Origin: Bryobacterales bacterium
Lineage (GTDB): Bacteria > Acidobacteriota > Terriglobia > Bryobacterales > Bryobacteraceae
Assembly (NCBI GenBank): GCA_003517725.1
Contig: DOZZ01000276.1
Coordinates: forward strand, 1 to 18,053
DNA length: 18,053 nucleotides
Direction of reading: 5' to 3'
In this document: positions 6,848 through 14,679 of the stretch, piece by piece
How the letters are laid out: each line of letters opens with the position of its first letter
How positions within the stretch are numbered: position 1 is the first letter of the stretch
The notes under the pieces: model-generated
Told to the model about the DNA's origin: nothing
What the model saw: only the letters and a program-made list of their open reading frames with translations
The model's database searches: none
Made by a program: the position numbers and the translations under genes

Positions 6848-8071
6848 ATGAACCGTTCAGTCACCGTGGTCGGGGGTGGGATGATCACGCACGATCAATT
6901 GTTGCCGTCGCTGTACCAGTTGAGGCGCGAAGGGAGGATCGGCGAAATTGCCGTGTGCGGCCAGCGTGCCTCCACGCTCAGAACTCTGGCCGAGTCAGCG
7001 CAATTGAACCAGGCCTTCCCGGGCCAGCGTTTCACGGCTTATCCGCCGCTCTCGGAAACGGACGAAAGAGTTGAACCGCAACTCTACCGCCAGGTGATCG
7101 CCGCGCTCGCGCCTTATAACATCGTGATCATTGCGCTGCCCGACCATCTGCATTTCGACGCGATCCTGTGTGCTCTGCGCGCCAACCAGCACGTGATCAC
7201 GGTGAAGCCCATGGTGCTCACCGCGCGGGAGTCTCTTGAGATTGAACGCGAGGCGCGGGAGCGCGGTCTGGTGGTGGCCATCGAGTACCACAAGCGCTTT
7301 GACGATCGCAGCCTGATGGCACGCAGCCGCTACCGCGACGGCATGTTCGGCAACTTTCGCCTGGGCACTGCGGCTCTCTTCGAGAAGTGGTACTATCGCC
7401 ACAGTAATTTTCAGAACTGGTGCACCACCGACCGCAGCGACGCCTTCACCTACATTGGATGCCATTACGTTGACCTGGTGCACTTCATCACCGGCCTGCT
7501 GCCTACCAGCGTCAGCTTATGCGGCATTCGCGAAAAATATCCGAACGGCAACGAAGGCTACCTGTGGACCGACGCCCGCGTGCGTTGGGATAACGGCGCA
7601 ATTTTGAATGTCCAGAACGGCCTCGGCTTTCCGGACGAAGCGCCCGGCACGAATACGCAGGGCATCCGCATGTATTTTTCCGGCGATCATGGCGGAGGAT
7701 ACCTGCAACACGACGATCAGTACCGCGGTTTGCGCTATAGCTATGCGGTCCGGCCGCAGGGGCCGGGCAGCACACAGTTTGCGGAGCCCAGTCCGGATTA
7801 CTTCCAATATGTCGATCTGGGTGACGGCGGGTTAACGCCGGTCGGCTATGGCTTTCGATCGGTCCAGTACCTGGTGACGCAGTGCCTGCGAGCCGCCGGC
7901 ATGCGCGACATCGAAGAACGCCGCAAATTCCTCCAAACTCTGGACGACGACGGCATCGTAGCGACGCCCGCCAACAGCCGCTATAACGAGCGAGTGATTG
8001 AAGCGGCGCGACTCTCACTGGCCCACGATGGCAAAGAATTCACGCTTGGCGCTCCCACGTTAGCCAGTTAG
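6848..8071 (+). CDS. Cytosolic Gfo/Idh/MocA-family oxidoreductase with VKP in place of EKP
   Basis: This 407-residue protein has an N-terminal Rossmann fold (VTVVGGGMITHDQLLPSL, 5-22) in which the last glycine of GxGxxG is replaced by Thr. ALPDHLHFDAI follows near 97-107, then VKP at 119-121, where the family usually has EKP; the catalytic Lys120 is kept. The C-terminal substrate domain includes IEYHKRFD and GCHYVDLVHF, with the conserved His at 206. Family members are NAD(P)-dependent dehydrogenases, oxidoreductases or occasionally redox-cycling glycosidases acting on sugars and inositols. No signal peptide is present, unlike the two paralogs downstream, so this one acts in the cytosol. The MFS permease gene starts 3 bases after its stop, and the likely substrate is what that permease imports. 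The substrate is not predictable. Confidence 0.88.
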   Translation: MNRSVTVVGGGMITHDQLLPSLYQLRREGRIGEIAVCGQRASTLRTLAESAQLNQAFPGQRFTAYPPLSETDERVEPQLYRQVIAALAPYNIVIIALPDHLHFDAILCALRANQHVITVKPMVLTARESLEIEREARERGLVVAIEYHKRFDDRSLMARSRYRDGMFGNFRLGTAALFEKWYYRHSNFQNWCTTDRSDAFTYIGCHYVDLVHFITGLLPTSVSLCGIREKYPNGNEGYLWTDARVRWDNGAILNVQNGLGFPDEAPGTNTQGIRMYFSGDHGGGYLQHDDQYRGLRYSYAVRPQGPGSTQFAEPSPDYFQYVDLGDGGLTPVGYGFRSVQYLVTQCLRAAGMRDIEERRKFLQTLDDDGIVATPANSRYNERVIEAARLSLAHDGKEFTLGAPTLAS

Positions 8072-8074
8072 AGC

Positions 8075-9376
8075 ATGACGCCCGCAGCCCTCCATCGCCG
8101 CCGCACGGGAATTCCCAATCTACGTTGGTGGATCGGCGGCCTGCTGCTGGGCTCCACGGTCATCAATTACCTGGATCGCCAGACGCTCAGCGTGCTGGCC
8201 CCATTTCTCATGGCGGATTATCACTGGAGCAACAGCGATTTCGCCACCATCCTGATTTCGTTTCGTTTGGCCTACACGGTGATGCAGATGGTTTCCGGGA
8301 AGCTGCTGGACCGCGTGGGCACGCGCAAAGGGCTGGCCATCAGCGTCAGTTTTTATTCAGCCGTGGCGGCACTCGGTTCGCTGGCTTCCGGACTTTGGGG
8401 CTTCCGTGCCTCGCGCTTTTTGCTCGGCTGCGGCGAAGCGGCGAACTGGCCCGGCGCGGCCAAAGCCGTGTCGGAATGGTTTCCGGACCGCGAGCGCGCG
8501 TGGGCCGTCGCGTTGTTCGACAGCGGCTCTTCGCTGGGCGGCGCCATCGCTCCCTGGATCTTCCTCTACGTCTACCACCGGACGCACAGCTGGCGCCCGG
8601 TGATGGCGGCCACCGGGCTGTTTGGCTTCCTATGGGTTGCGGCGTGGCTGTGGCTCTACTACAAGCCCAAGGCGCATCCGCGGGTCACGCCCGGGGAACT
8701 CCACATCATCGAAAGCGGACAGTCTCCGGCTCCCGAGATCGAGGCGCGCGCCACCTGGCGCGAACTGCTGGGGCTCAAGCAGACCTGGGGCATCATTGTG
8801 GGCCGCGCGCTGCTGGACCCGTATTGGTTTCTGGTGGCCGAGTGGTTCGGCATCTACCTGGTGAGCCGCGGTATCCGCATCGAGCAAAGCGTGCTCGGCT
8901 TCTGGGCGCCCTTTCTGGCCGCCGACATCGGCAATTTCTTTGGCGCTGGCTTGTCGAGCTACTGGATCAAGCGTGGCTGGCCCGTCGGCAAAGCACGGCG
9001 CACTACGCTCATGATTTTCGGGCCGTGCATGCTGGCGCTGATTCCCGCGACCGTCACCAGCAACTATTGGCTGGTGATCGCTCTCTTCGCGTTCGCCACG
9101 TTCGCCTACGCCTGTTGCGCCACCATGTTCCTCTCGCTGCCGGCGGATGTGTTCCAGAGCCGCGCCGTGGCTTCCGTCAGCGGCTTGAGCGGCACGGGCG
9201 CGGGCCTGGTCACGTTACTGACGACGTATATTATCGGCCGCGTCGCCGATTCCTCTTCGTTTCAACCGATCATTATCGCCGCGTCGCTGATTCCGTGTGT
9301 AGCCACCGTGATCCTGGTAACACTGGTGCGCGCCCCGAAGGGGCCCCATGCCAACCGTCTCTTACTGGATTTTTGA
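8075..9376 (+). CDS. MFS permease of the anion:cation symporter (hexuronate/sugar-acid) type
   Basis: This 433-residue protein has about 12 hydrophobic segments. NYLDRQTLSVLAPFLMADYH (26-45) at the first helix and loop, the GKLLDRVGTRKG loop between helices 2 and 3, RFLLGCGEAANWPGAAKAVS in helix 4 and the SEWFPDRERAWAVALFDSGS region are characteristic of the ACS family, which includes ExuT and galactonate or tartrate carriers. It probably brings in a sugar acid or similar carboxylated product with protons. The start follows the upstream stop by 3 bases without a good ribosome site, suggesting translational coupling to the cytosolic oxidoreductase. Placement among Gfo/Idh/MocA enzymes fits uptake of an oxidised sugar. 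Exact substrate unknown. Confidence 0.9.
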   Translation: MTPAALHRRRTGIPNLRWWIGGLLLGSTVINYLDRQTLSVLAPFLMADYHWSNSDFATILISFRLAYTVMQMVSGKLLDRVGTRKGLAISVSFYSAVAALGSLASGLWGFRASRFLLGCGEAANWPGAAKAVSEWFPDRERAWAVALFDSGSSLGGAIAPWIFLYVYHRTHSWRPVMAATGLFGFLWVAAWLWLYYKPKAHPRVTPGELHIIESGQSPAPEIEARATWRELLGLKQTWGIIVGRALLDPYWFLVAEWFGIYLVSRGIRIEQSVLGFWAPFLAADIGNFFGAGLSSYWIKRGWPVGKARRTTLMIFGPCMLALIPATVTSNYWLVIALFAFATFAYACCATMFLSLPADVFQSRAVASVSGLSGTGAGLVTLLTTYIIGRVADSSSFQPIIIAASLIPCVATVILVTLVRAPKGPHANRLLLDF

Positions 9377-9391
9377 ATTGAAGGAGAACAC

Positions 9392-10708
9392 ATGACGACT
9401 TCCCGCCGTTCCTTTTTGCAATCCGCTTCCACGCTGGCTCTGGGAGGCTCGCTGGCGGGCACCAGCGCGCTCTCATATGCCCGCATCCCCGGCGCGAACG
9501 ACCGGCTGGCCGTGGGTCACATCGGCATCGGCGCCCGCGGACGGGGGCTGGCGAAAATTGCGTCACGGCTCAAGGACAAACAGAATCTTGAGATGACGGC
9601 GGTCTGCGATCTTTGGAGCGTCAACCGCGAGGCCGCCGCCGCTCAGGCCGCGAGTGTCTACGGGCGCGCTCCGCAAAGTTTCCAGTACATGGACGATCTG
9701 CTGGCGCTCAAAAACGTGGATGTGGTGCTGATCTCGACGGCCGATTTCCAGCACGCGACGCACCTGCGCATCGCCGCGCAGGCGGGCAAAGACGTCTATT
9801 GCGAGAAGCCCATGGCGAATAACCTGGACGAAGCCAAGGCCGCGCGGGACGCCGTGCTGCAATCCGGCCGCATCTGCCAGATCGGCACGCAGCACCGTTC
9901 GGAGCCGTACCAGATCGCGGTGAAGAACCTGCTGGCGACCGGCGTACTGGGCGATCTCAGCAAAGTGGAGATTGTCTGGAACTACCATGGCCCCCGCTGG
10001 CGCGGCCGTCCCGAGGTGCGGCAGATTCGCGAACAGGATACCGACTGGCGCAAGTGGCTGTTGAATAAGCCGTACCGGCCGTTCGATCCGCGCGCCTACT
10101 TCGAATTCCGGCTATACCGCGATTTCTCGGCGGGCATCGCGGACCAGTGGCTGTGTCACGCGATCGACCTGATCAACTATTTCTTCGACGATGGAGCGCC
10201 GCGCTCGGTGGTCAGCGCCGGTGGCGTGTTCGCATGGCATGACGGCCGCGAGAATCCCGACACATTCCAGACGCTGATCGAATCGCACAAGGGCTACCTG
10301 GTGAGCTATTCGACCAGCTTCGGCAACGACTCCGACAGCTTCACGCGCCTGATGGGCAAGCAGGCAACGCTGGTGAATATCGGAGGCGAAGGCAGCCCGC
10401 GCTGGAAGGTGGTCGAGGAGAAGGGCAACCACGAGGACAATCCGCTGATCCAGCGCGCCGAGCGCTACGTTACTTTGCCCGGAAGCACGGCGATGGCGCC
10501 CACCTACATCGACGATAACGTCACCTATCACATGGACAACTTCCTCGATTGCGTGCGCAGCCGCAAAGCTCCGCATGCGACGGTGAAAGAGGGCTTCGCG
10601 CATTCCGTGACCGACATCATGGCCACGAAATCATATTGGGAAGGGCGCAAACTGTACTGGCACGCCGGCACCGAAACGATCTCGGCGGAGGCGCCGGCCA
10701 AAACGTAG
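9392..10708 (+). CDS. Tat-exported Gfo/Idh/MocA-family oxidoreductase
   Basis: This 438-residue protein carries a twin-arginine signal (SRRSFLQSASTLALGG, 4-19; mature part from about 31). The Rossmann motif GIGARG is at 45-50, VCDL at 71-74, EKP at 138-140 with the catalytic lysine, and the substrate-domain motif DQWLCHAIDLINYFFDD at 251-267 with His256. Exported members of this family, such as glucose-fructose oxidoreductase, retain a tightly bound NADP and travel by Tat after folding, and the same is likely here. AAGGAG (9381-9386) five bases before the ATG fixes the start. The gene follows the permease by 15 bases and ends the plus-strand unit. It probably oxidises or reduces a sugar in the periplasm. 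Confidence 0.92.
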   Translation: MTTSRRSFLQSASTLALGGSLAGTSALSYARIPGANDRLAVGHIGIGARGRGLAKIASRLKDKQNLEMTAVCDLWSVNREAAAAQAASVYGRAPQSFQYMDDLLALKNVDVVLISTADFQHATHLRIAAQAGKDVYCEKPMANNLDEAKAARDAVLQSGRICQIGTQHRSEPYQIAVKNLLATGVLGDLSKVEIVWNYHGPRWRGRPEVRQIREQDTDWRKWLLNKPYRPFDPRAYFEFRLYRDFSAGIADQWLCHAIDLINYFFDDGAPRSVVSAGGVFAWHDGRENPDTFQTLIESHKGYLVSYSTSFGNDSDSFTRLMGKQATLVNIGGEGSPRWKVVEEKGNHEDNPLIQRAERYVTLPGSTAMAPTYIDDNVTYHMDNFLDCVRSRKAPHATVKEGFAHSVTDIMATKSYWEGRKLYWHAGTETISAEAPAKT

Positions 10709-10710
10709 CA

Positions 10711-10723
10711 CCCCGCGGTGGGG
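10711..10723. terminator. GC hairpin between convergent genes
   Basis: CCCC (10711-10714) and GGGG (10720-10723) can pair around GCGGT in the 17-base gap between the converging oxidoreductase and TIM-barrel genes. An alternative pairing is CACC/GGTG (10709-10720). The T tract of an intrinsic terminator is missing, so a role as a bidirectional stop is only possible. Confidence 0.25.
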
Positions 10724-10725
10724 GA

Positions 10726-11622
10726 CTACTTCAAATACGTCAAAGTCGCGGCAATCAACTTTTGAGTTGCCTCGAAAGGGTCGCCGTGAACGTCCGGCTC
10801 CATCGTGAAGTAGCCTTTGAAGTGGCTCTGCTCAGCGATGGCGAACATCCTGGCCAGGTCCACCCGGTACACCTTTCCCGTGGCTTGGTTGACGATCGCA
10901 TCCTTCACGTGGCAGACGTTGAAGACGTGCCCGAACATGGCCCGCACGGCCTTCTCGTTTCTGGCGGCGTCGTCGTTGGGCTGTAAGGAATTGCCCATAT
11001 CGGGAAGAGCGCGCAGGTAGGGGCTGTTAACCTTCTCAATCACCGCCACCAGAAAAAACGGGTCCTCGCTCACCGGCGAGTCGTTCTCCAGGTTCACTAC
11101 GATGTTGCGTTTCGCTCCGTACTCGGCCAGGGCTCCCAGGCTCTGCGCCGCGAGCGCCACGTCGGCCGGGTAATCCCTGGTGCGCGTGACGTGCTGCCGG
11201 ACGCTCGGCGCGCCCAGTTGCGACGCGATATCGATCCACTTCCTGCCGTACGCAATTCCTTTTTCGCGAACGGCGGCATCGGGATCGAAAAAGGCGCCGC
11301 CGCCGAGCCCCAGGTCCACGATGTGCGACCCGGCTTTCGCCACGGCCGCGCCGAAGTCCGCAATGTACTGCGGCGTGTCGTCCTTGAAGTGGCTGGCCAG
11401 GGGGTTGATGTTGACGATGCCAAACCGCTCCCGGATCACGGCCGGGAACTGCTGCAAATCCATCGTGGCCGTGGGGCCGGTCAGGACCGACCGAAAGGGC
11501 CAGGAGGTCACGCTCAACCGCTCGCGGGGCCGGCGCGGAAAAGTCAAATGGGGCTCCGCCGCTAAGAGAGCCGGTGCTGCCAAGGTGTATAGGAAGGTAC
11601 GCCGCGTGATCATATTCATCAT
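10726..11622 (-). CDS. Exported sugar isomerase/epimerase-like TIM-barrel protein
   Basis: This 298-residue protein has a twin-arginine-type leader (TRRTFLYTLAAPALLAAEPH, 6-25). The rest matches the xylose-isomerase-like TIM barrel (AP endonuclease family 2 fold): VTSWPF near 38, VDLGLGGGAFF at 102-112, VVNLEND at 175-181, LPDMGN at 206-211, VCHVKDA at 236-242 and YFTMEPD at 271-277. Glu179, Asp208, His238 and Glu275 are plausible metal ligands. Such proteins include sugar isomerases, epimerases, dehydratases and, in oxidative glycoside pathways, enzymes acting on 3-keto sugars. Export is unusual for a classical isomerase and favours a periplasmic role with the neighbouring Tat oxidoreductases. 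In-frame ATGs at 11622, 11619 and 11613 all keep the leader. It lies opposite to its neighbours and shares a 29-base divergent gap with the amidohydrolase gene. Confidence 0.85.
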   Translation of the reverse strand: MMNMITRRTFLYTLAAPALLAAEPHLTFPRRPRERLSVTSWPFRSVLTGPTATMDLQQFPAVIRERFGIVNINPLASHFKDDTPQYIADFGAAVAKAGSHIVDLGLGGGAFFDPDAAVREKGIAYGRKWIDIASQLGAPSVRQHVTRTRDYPADVALAAQSLGALAEYGAKRNIVVNLENDSPVSEDPFFLVAVIEKVNSPYLRALPDMGNSLQPNDDAARNEKAVRAMFGHVFNVCHVKDAIVNQATGKVYRVDLARMFAIAEQSHFKGYFTMEPDVHGDPFEATQKLIAATLTYLK

Positions 11623-11637
11623 GCCTGGATCACTCTG

Positions 11638-11665
11638 ATACTATCTCAGGCTTGAGACCGAGCAA
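11638..11665 (-). promoter_or_regulatory. Possible promoter of the TIM-barrel gene inside the divergent gap
   Basis: On the minus strand, TTGCTC (11660-11665) and TAGTAT (11638-11643) are spaced 16 bases apart, with an AT-rich stretch upstream. The element overlaps the first codons of the amidohydrolase gene if that gene starts at the TTG at 11652. The plus strand shows TACTAT (11639-11644), a -10-like box just upstream of that TTG. Matches to consensus are moderate. Confidence 0.3.
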
Positions 11666-13361
11666 TTTCTTTTGGTTATATCCCGTGCTGGTGATTTTGC
11701 CGCTGGCGGCATCCGACGCGGACCTGATTCTGCATCACGGCAAAGTCGTGACGGTCGACCGGAGCTTCAGCATCCAACAGGCAGTCGCCGTCAAGCATGG
11801 AAAAATCGTCGCGGTCGGCTCCGACGCGGACGTTCTGAAAAACGAGCGCGGGCCCGCCACCAAAGTGATCGACCTGCACGGCAAGACGCTGCTGCCCGGG
11901 CTGGTCGACTCCCACGTGCACGCACTCGACGCGGGCTTAAGTGAATTCCGCGCGCCCCTGCCGCCGCTGAACTCGTTTGCCACGGTGCGTTCGTTCATCA
12001 AGCAGCAGGCGGCCAAGACTCCCAAGGGCGAATGGATCGTGGTGCCCCGCACCTTCCCCACGCGCCTGCTGGAGCTGCAGATGCCCACGCGCGAACTGCT
12101 GGACGTCGAAAAGGATCATCCGGTGCTCTTCGATGCCAGCTACGTGCTGATCCTGAACTCTGCCGGCTTGCGCAAGTGCGGCATCACGCGCGACACGCCC
12201 GACCCGCCAGGCGGCGAGATCGTGAAGGATGCGCGCGGCGAGCCCACCGGCATTCTGAAAAACGCTCCGTCATTGGTCACTGGCTTGGACAGAACGCAGC
12301 ATTTCACCGAGGCCGAAGAGCTTGACGCTCTCGAACAGCAGCTCAAGCGCTATGTCGCGGCCGGTCTCACAACGGTGGGGGACCGCGCCGTGGACCCTCA
12401 TCAGATTGGCCTGTATAAGAAGTTGTATGCCGCGGGACGGCTGCCGATCCGCGTGGTGATGACGTGGCGGCCCAACGCGTCCGAGCCGACCGCCGCGTTA
12501 CAGCAGCAAATTCTAGCCGCGCCCTACACCACCAACACGGGCGACTCCTGGCTCAAATTCGGAACGTTCAAGCTGACGCTCGATGGCGGCATGACGATCG
12601 GCACGGCCTACCAGCGCTATCCTTATGGCGCTTTCGGGAAACAGCTGTACGGCAAGACCAACCCCGACGATCGCGGTCAGCTTTTCATCCCGCCCGACAA
12701 ATTGCTGGCGGTGATGCGCACCGCGCGCAACCGCGGCTGGCAGCTGACCACGCACGACCAGGGCGGCGGCGCCGTCGATAATTTTCTGGATGCCCTGGAG
12801 CAACTGAATCGCGAGAAGCCGATCGCCTCGTCGCGCTCCCACGTGATGCACGCCAGCTTTCAGAGCCCCGCGGCCATCGCCCGCATGCAGCGGATGGGCG
12901 TGCTGGCCGACGTGCAGGCGCCATGGCTCTATCTCGACGGCCCGGCGCTCGAGAAAGTTTTCGGCTACGACGGCATGCGCTACTTCTACCCGCTGCGATC
13001 GTATATCGATGCCGGGATCATCGTGGCTGCCGGCAGCGACCATATGATTGGGCACGATAAAAACAACGCGGTCAACCCGTACAACCCGTTTCTGAGTATG
13101 TGGACCGAAGTGACGCGGCTGACCAAGGCGGGCAAGGTGATGCACCCCGAGCAAAAAATCACGCGCGCCGAGGCCCTCAAGACGCACACCATCTGGCCTG
13201 CTTATCTGCAATTTGCCGAACGCGAGCGCGGCTCCATCGAGCCCGGCAAGCTGGCCGATATGGTGGTGATTGACCGCGATTACCTGACGTGCCCCGAAGC
13301 CGAGATCAGGAATATCGAGCCGGTCATGACCGTGTTAAACGGGAAGATTATAAAGCATTGA
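11652..13361 (+). CDS. Exported YtcJ-type amidohydrolase
   Basis: This 569-residue protein opens with a short hydrophobic signal (FFWLYPVLVILPLAASDAD, 6-24). The small beta domain follows (DLILHHGKVVTVD, 24-36; VIDLHGKTLLPGLVDSHVHA, 72-91), with His88 and His90 as the first metal ligands. Further ligand blocks are TTHDQGGGAVD near 366, SRSHVMHASF near 394 and AAGSDHMIGHDKN near 457, with the final PGKLADMVVIDRD near the C-terminus. This is the Amidohydrolase_3/YtcJ family, which hydrolyses amides or other C-N bonds; the substrate is seldom known. The start is TTG with only a weak ribosome site, so it is uncertain. The next gene begins 11 bases on, so this is the first of a three-gene unit with a Gfo/Idh/MocA enzyme and DUF6807. 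A link to amino-sugar or amide conjugates is possible. Confidence 0.88.
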   Translation: MRPSNFFWLYPVLVILPLAASDADLILHHGKVVTVDRSFSIQQAVAVKHGKIVAVGSDADVLKNERGPATKVIDLHGKTLLPGLVDSHVHALDAGLSEFRAPLPPLNSFATVRSFIKQQAAKTPKGEWIVVPRTFPTRLLELQMPTRELLDVEKDHPVLFDASYVLILNSAGLRKCGITRDTPDPPGGEIVKDARGEPTGILKNAPSLVTGLDRTQHFTEAEELDALEQQLKRYVAAGLTTVGDRAVDPHQIGLYKKLYAAGRLPIRVVMTWRPNASEPTAALQQQILAAPYTTNTGDSWLKFGTFKLTLDGGMTIGTAYQRYPYGAFGKQLYGKTNPDDRGQLFIPPDKLLAVMRTARNRGWQLTTHDQGGGAVDNFLDALEQLNREKPIASSRSHVMHASFQSPAAIARMQRMGVLADVQAPWLYLDGPALEKVFGYDGMRYFYPLRSYIDAGIIVAAGSDHMIGHDKNNAVNPYNPFLSMWTEVTRLTKAGKVMHPEQKITRAEALKTHTIWPAYLQFAERERGSIEPGKLADMVVIDRDYLTCPEAEIRNIEPVMTVLNGKIIKH

Positions 13362-13365
13362 GGAG
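13360..13365 (+). promoter_or_regulatory. Ribosome binding site supporting a GTG start
   Basis: GAGGAG, overlapping the amidohydrolase stop codon, lies six bases before the GTG at 13372. It fixes the start of the Gfo/Idh/MocA gene and implies continued translation along one message. Confidence 0.65.
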
Positions 13366-13371
13366 ATTGCC

Positions 13372-14679
13372 GTGACAGAATCAAGCCGAAGAAATTTTCT
13401 GACTACCGCGGCCGCCGCGCTGGCTGCCGGCGCCGCGTCACCGCTGCGAGGCGCCAACGACCGGGTGAATCTCGCGATCGTGGGCCTGGGCGGCCGCGGC
13501 CGCGATCACATCGAGGAGTACTCCAAGCTGCCGGACGCGCGCATCGCCGCGGTCTGCGACGTGAACCAGGAGGCGCTCGAACGCGGCCAGGCGCAGGTGC
13601 TGAAGCTGACCGGGTCGAAGCCCAAGGGTTATGCCGACATGCGGCAGGTCTTCGACGACAAAGAAATTCAGGCCGTGTCGATGCCGCTGCCCAACCATTG
13701 GCACGCACTCGCCACCATCTGGGCCTGCCAGGCCGGCAAAGACGTCTATATCGAGAAGCCTGCCTGCCATAACCCGTATGAAGGCGTGAAGATGGTCGAG
13801 GCCGCGCGCAAGTACAACCGCATGGTGCAGGTGGGTTCGCAGGGACGCAGCATGGCTCACAAGATCAAGGCCATCGAACTGCTGCACCAGGGCGCGATCG
13901 GCAAGGTCTACATGGCCAAAGGGCTCTGCTACAAGCGTCGGCCTTCGATCGGCCACAAGCCGGATGGCCCGGTGCCGCCCGGCCTCGATTGGGACAAATT
14001 TCTGGGACCCGCGCCCATGCGTCCCTTCAATGAGCTGCGCTTCAAGTACAACTGGCACTGGTTCTGGGACACCGGCAACGGCGACATCGGCAACCAGGGC
14101 GTGCACGAGATGGACATCGCGCGCTGGGGCCTGGGCCGCGAAACGCTGCCAACGCGCGTAGTCTCGACCGGCGGAAAATTTATCTACAACGATGATCAGG
14201 AGACGCCCAACACGCAGATCGCCACGTTTGACTATGGCGATGCGGAACTGGTGTTCGAGGTGCGCGGCATCTTCACCGGCTCCGAAGGCGGGCTGCCGAT
14301 CCAGGGGCATAACACGGTGGGCAATCTCTTCTTTGGAAGCGACGGCTGGATGGCGCTCAACGACAACAGCTTCACGCTCTACAAAGGCGCCAACGCCGAG
14401 CCCGCGATGGTCGAGAAGAGCACGGCCCGGAGCGACGCGGCCCCGCACATGGAGAATTTTCTAGCCGCGGTGCGCTCGCGGAAATATCGGGATCTGCACG
14501 CGGAAGTGCAGATCGGCGTGACCTCCGCGGATCTGTGCCATCTGGCGAACATCAGCTACCGCCTGAAGCGCAGCCTGGAGTTTGACCCGTCGGCCAACCG
14601 CTTCCCCAAAGACGACGAAGCCAACCGCATGATGACCCGCAAGTATCGCGCGCCCTATGTGGTGCCGGAGCACGTGTAA
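13372..14679 (+). CDS. Tat-exported Gfo/Idh/MocA-family oxidoreductase (third paralog)
   Basis: This 435-residue protein starts at GTG. Its twin-arginine leader is SSRRNFLTTAAAALAAG (4-20). It has Rossmann VGLGGRGRDH at 37-46, VCDV at 61-64, LPNHWHALATIWACQAGKDV near 106-125, EKP at 128-130 and VQVGSQGRSMAHK at 152-164. The substrate-domain motif DIGNQGVHEMDIARWGLG (238-255) contains His245. This subgroup, common in Acidobacteriota and Planctomycetota, is exported with its dinucleotide bound. It differs clearly from the paralog at 9392 (different leader and substrate-domain motifs), so the two likely act on different sugars or steps. The DUF6807 gene begins on the very next base after its stop codon. 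Confidence 0.92.
   Translation: MTESSRRNFLTTAAAALAAGAASPLRGANDRVNLAIVGLGGRGRDHIEEYSKLPDARIAAVCDVNQEALERGQAQVLKLTGSKPKGYADMRQVFDDKEIQAVSMPLPNHWHALATIWACQAGKDVYIEKPACHNPYEGVKMVEAARKYNRMVQVGSQGRSMAHKIKAIELLHQGAIGKVYMAKGLCYKRRPSIGHKPDGPVPPGLDWDKFLGPAPMRPFNELRFKYNWHWFWDTGNGDIGNQGVHEMDIARWGLGRETLPTRVVSTGGKFIYNDDQETPNTQIATFDYGDAELVFEVRGIFTGSEGGLPIQGHNTVGNLFFGSDGWMALNDNSFTLYKGANAEPAMVEKSTARSDAAPHMENFLAAVRSRKYRDLHAEVQIGVTSADLCHLANISYRLKRSLEFDPSANRFPKDDEANRMMTRKYRAPYVVPEHV

Noticed and set aside
8125..9381. 418-codon plus-strand frame overlapping the MFS permease gene
   Set aside because: Shifted reading of the permease; arginine- and glycine-rich with no membrane helices or family motif, while the permease frame has full ACS-family motifs.
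13438..14448. 336-codon minus-strand frame opposite the third Gfo/Idh/MocA gene
   Set aside because: Shadow of a strongly coding plus strand; no domain, no ribosome site, no context.
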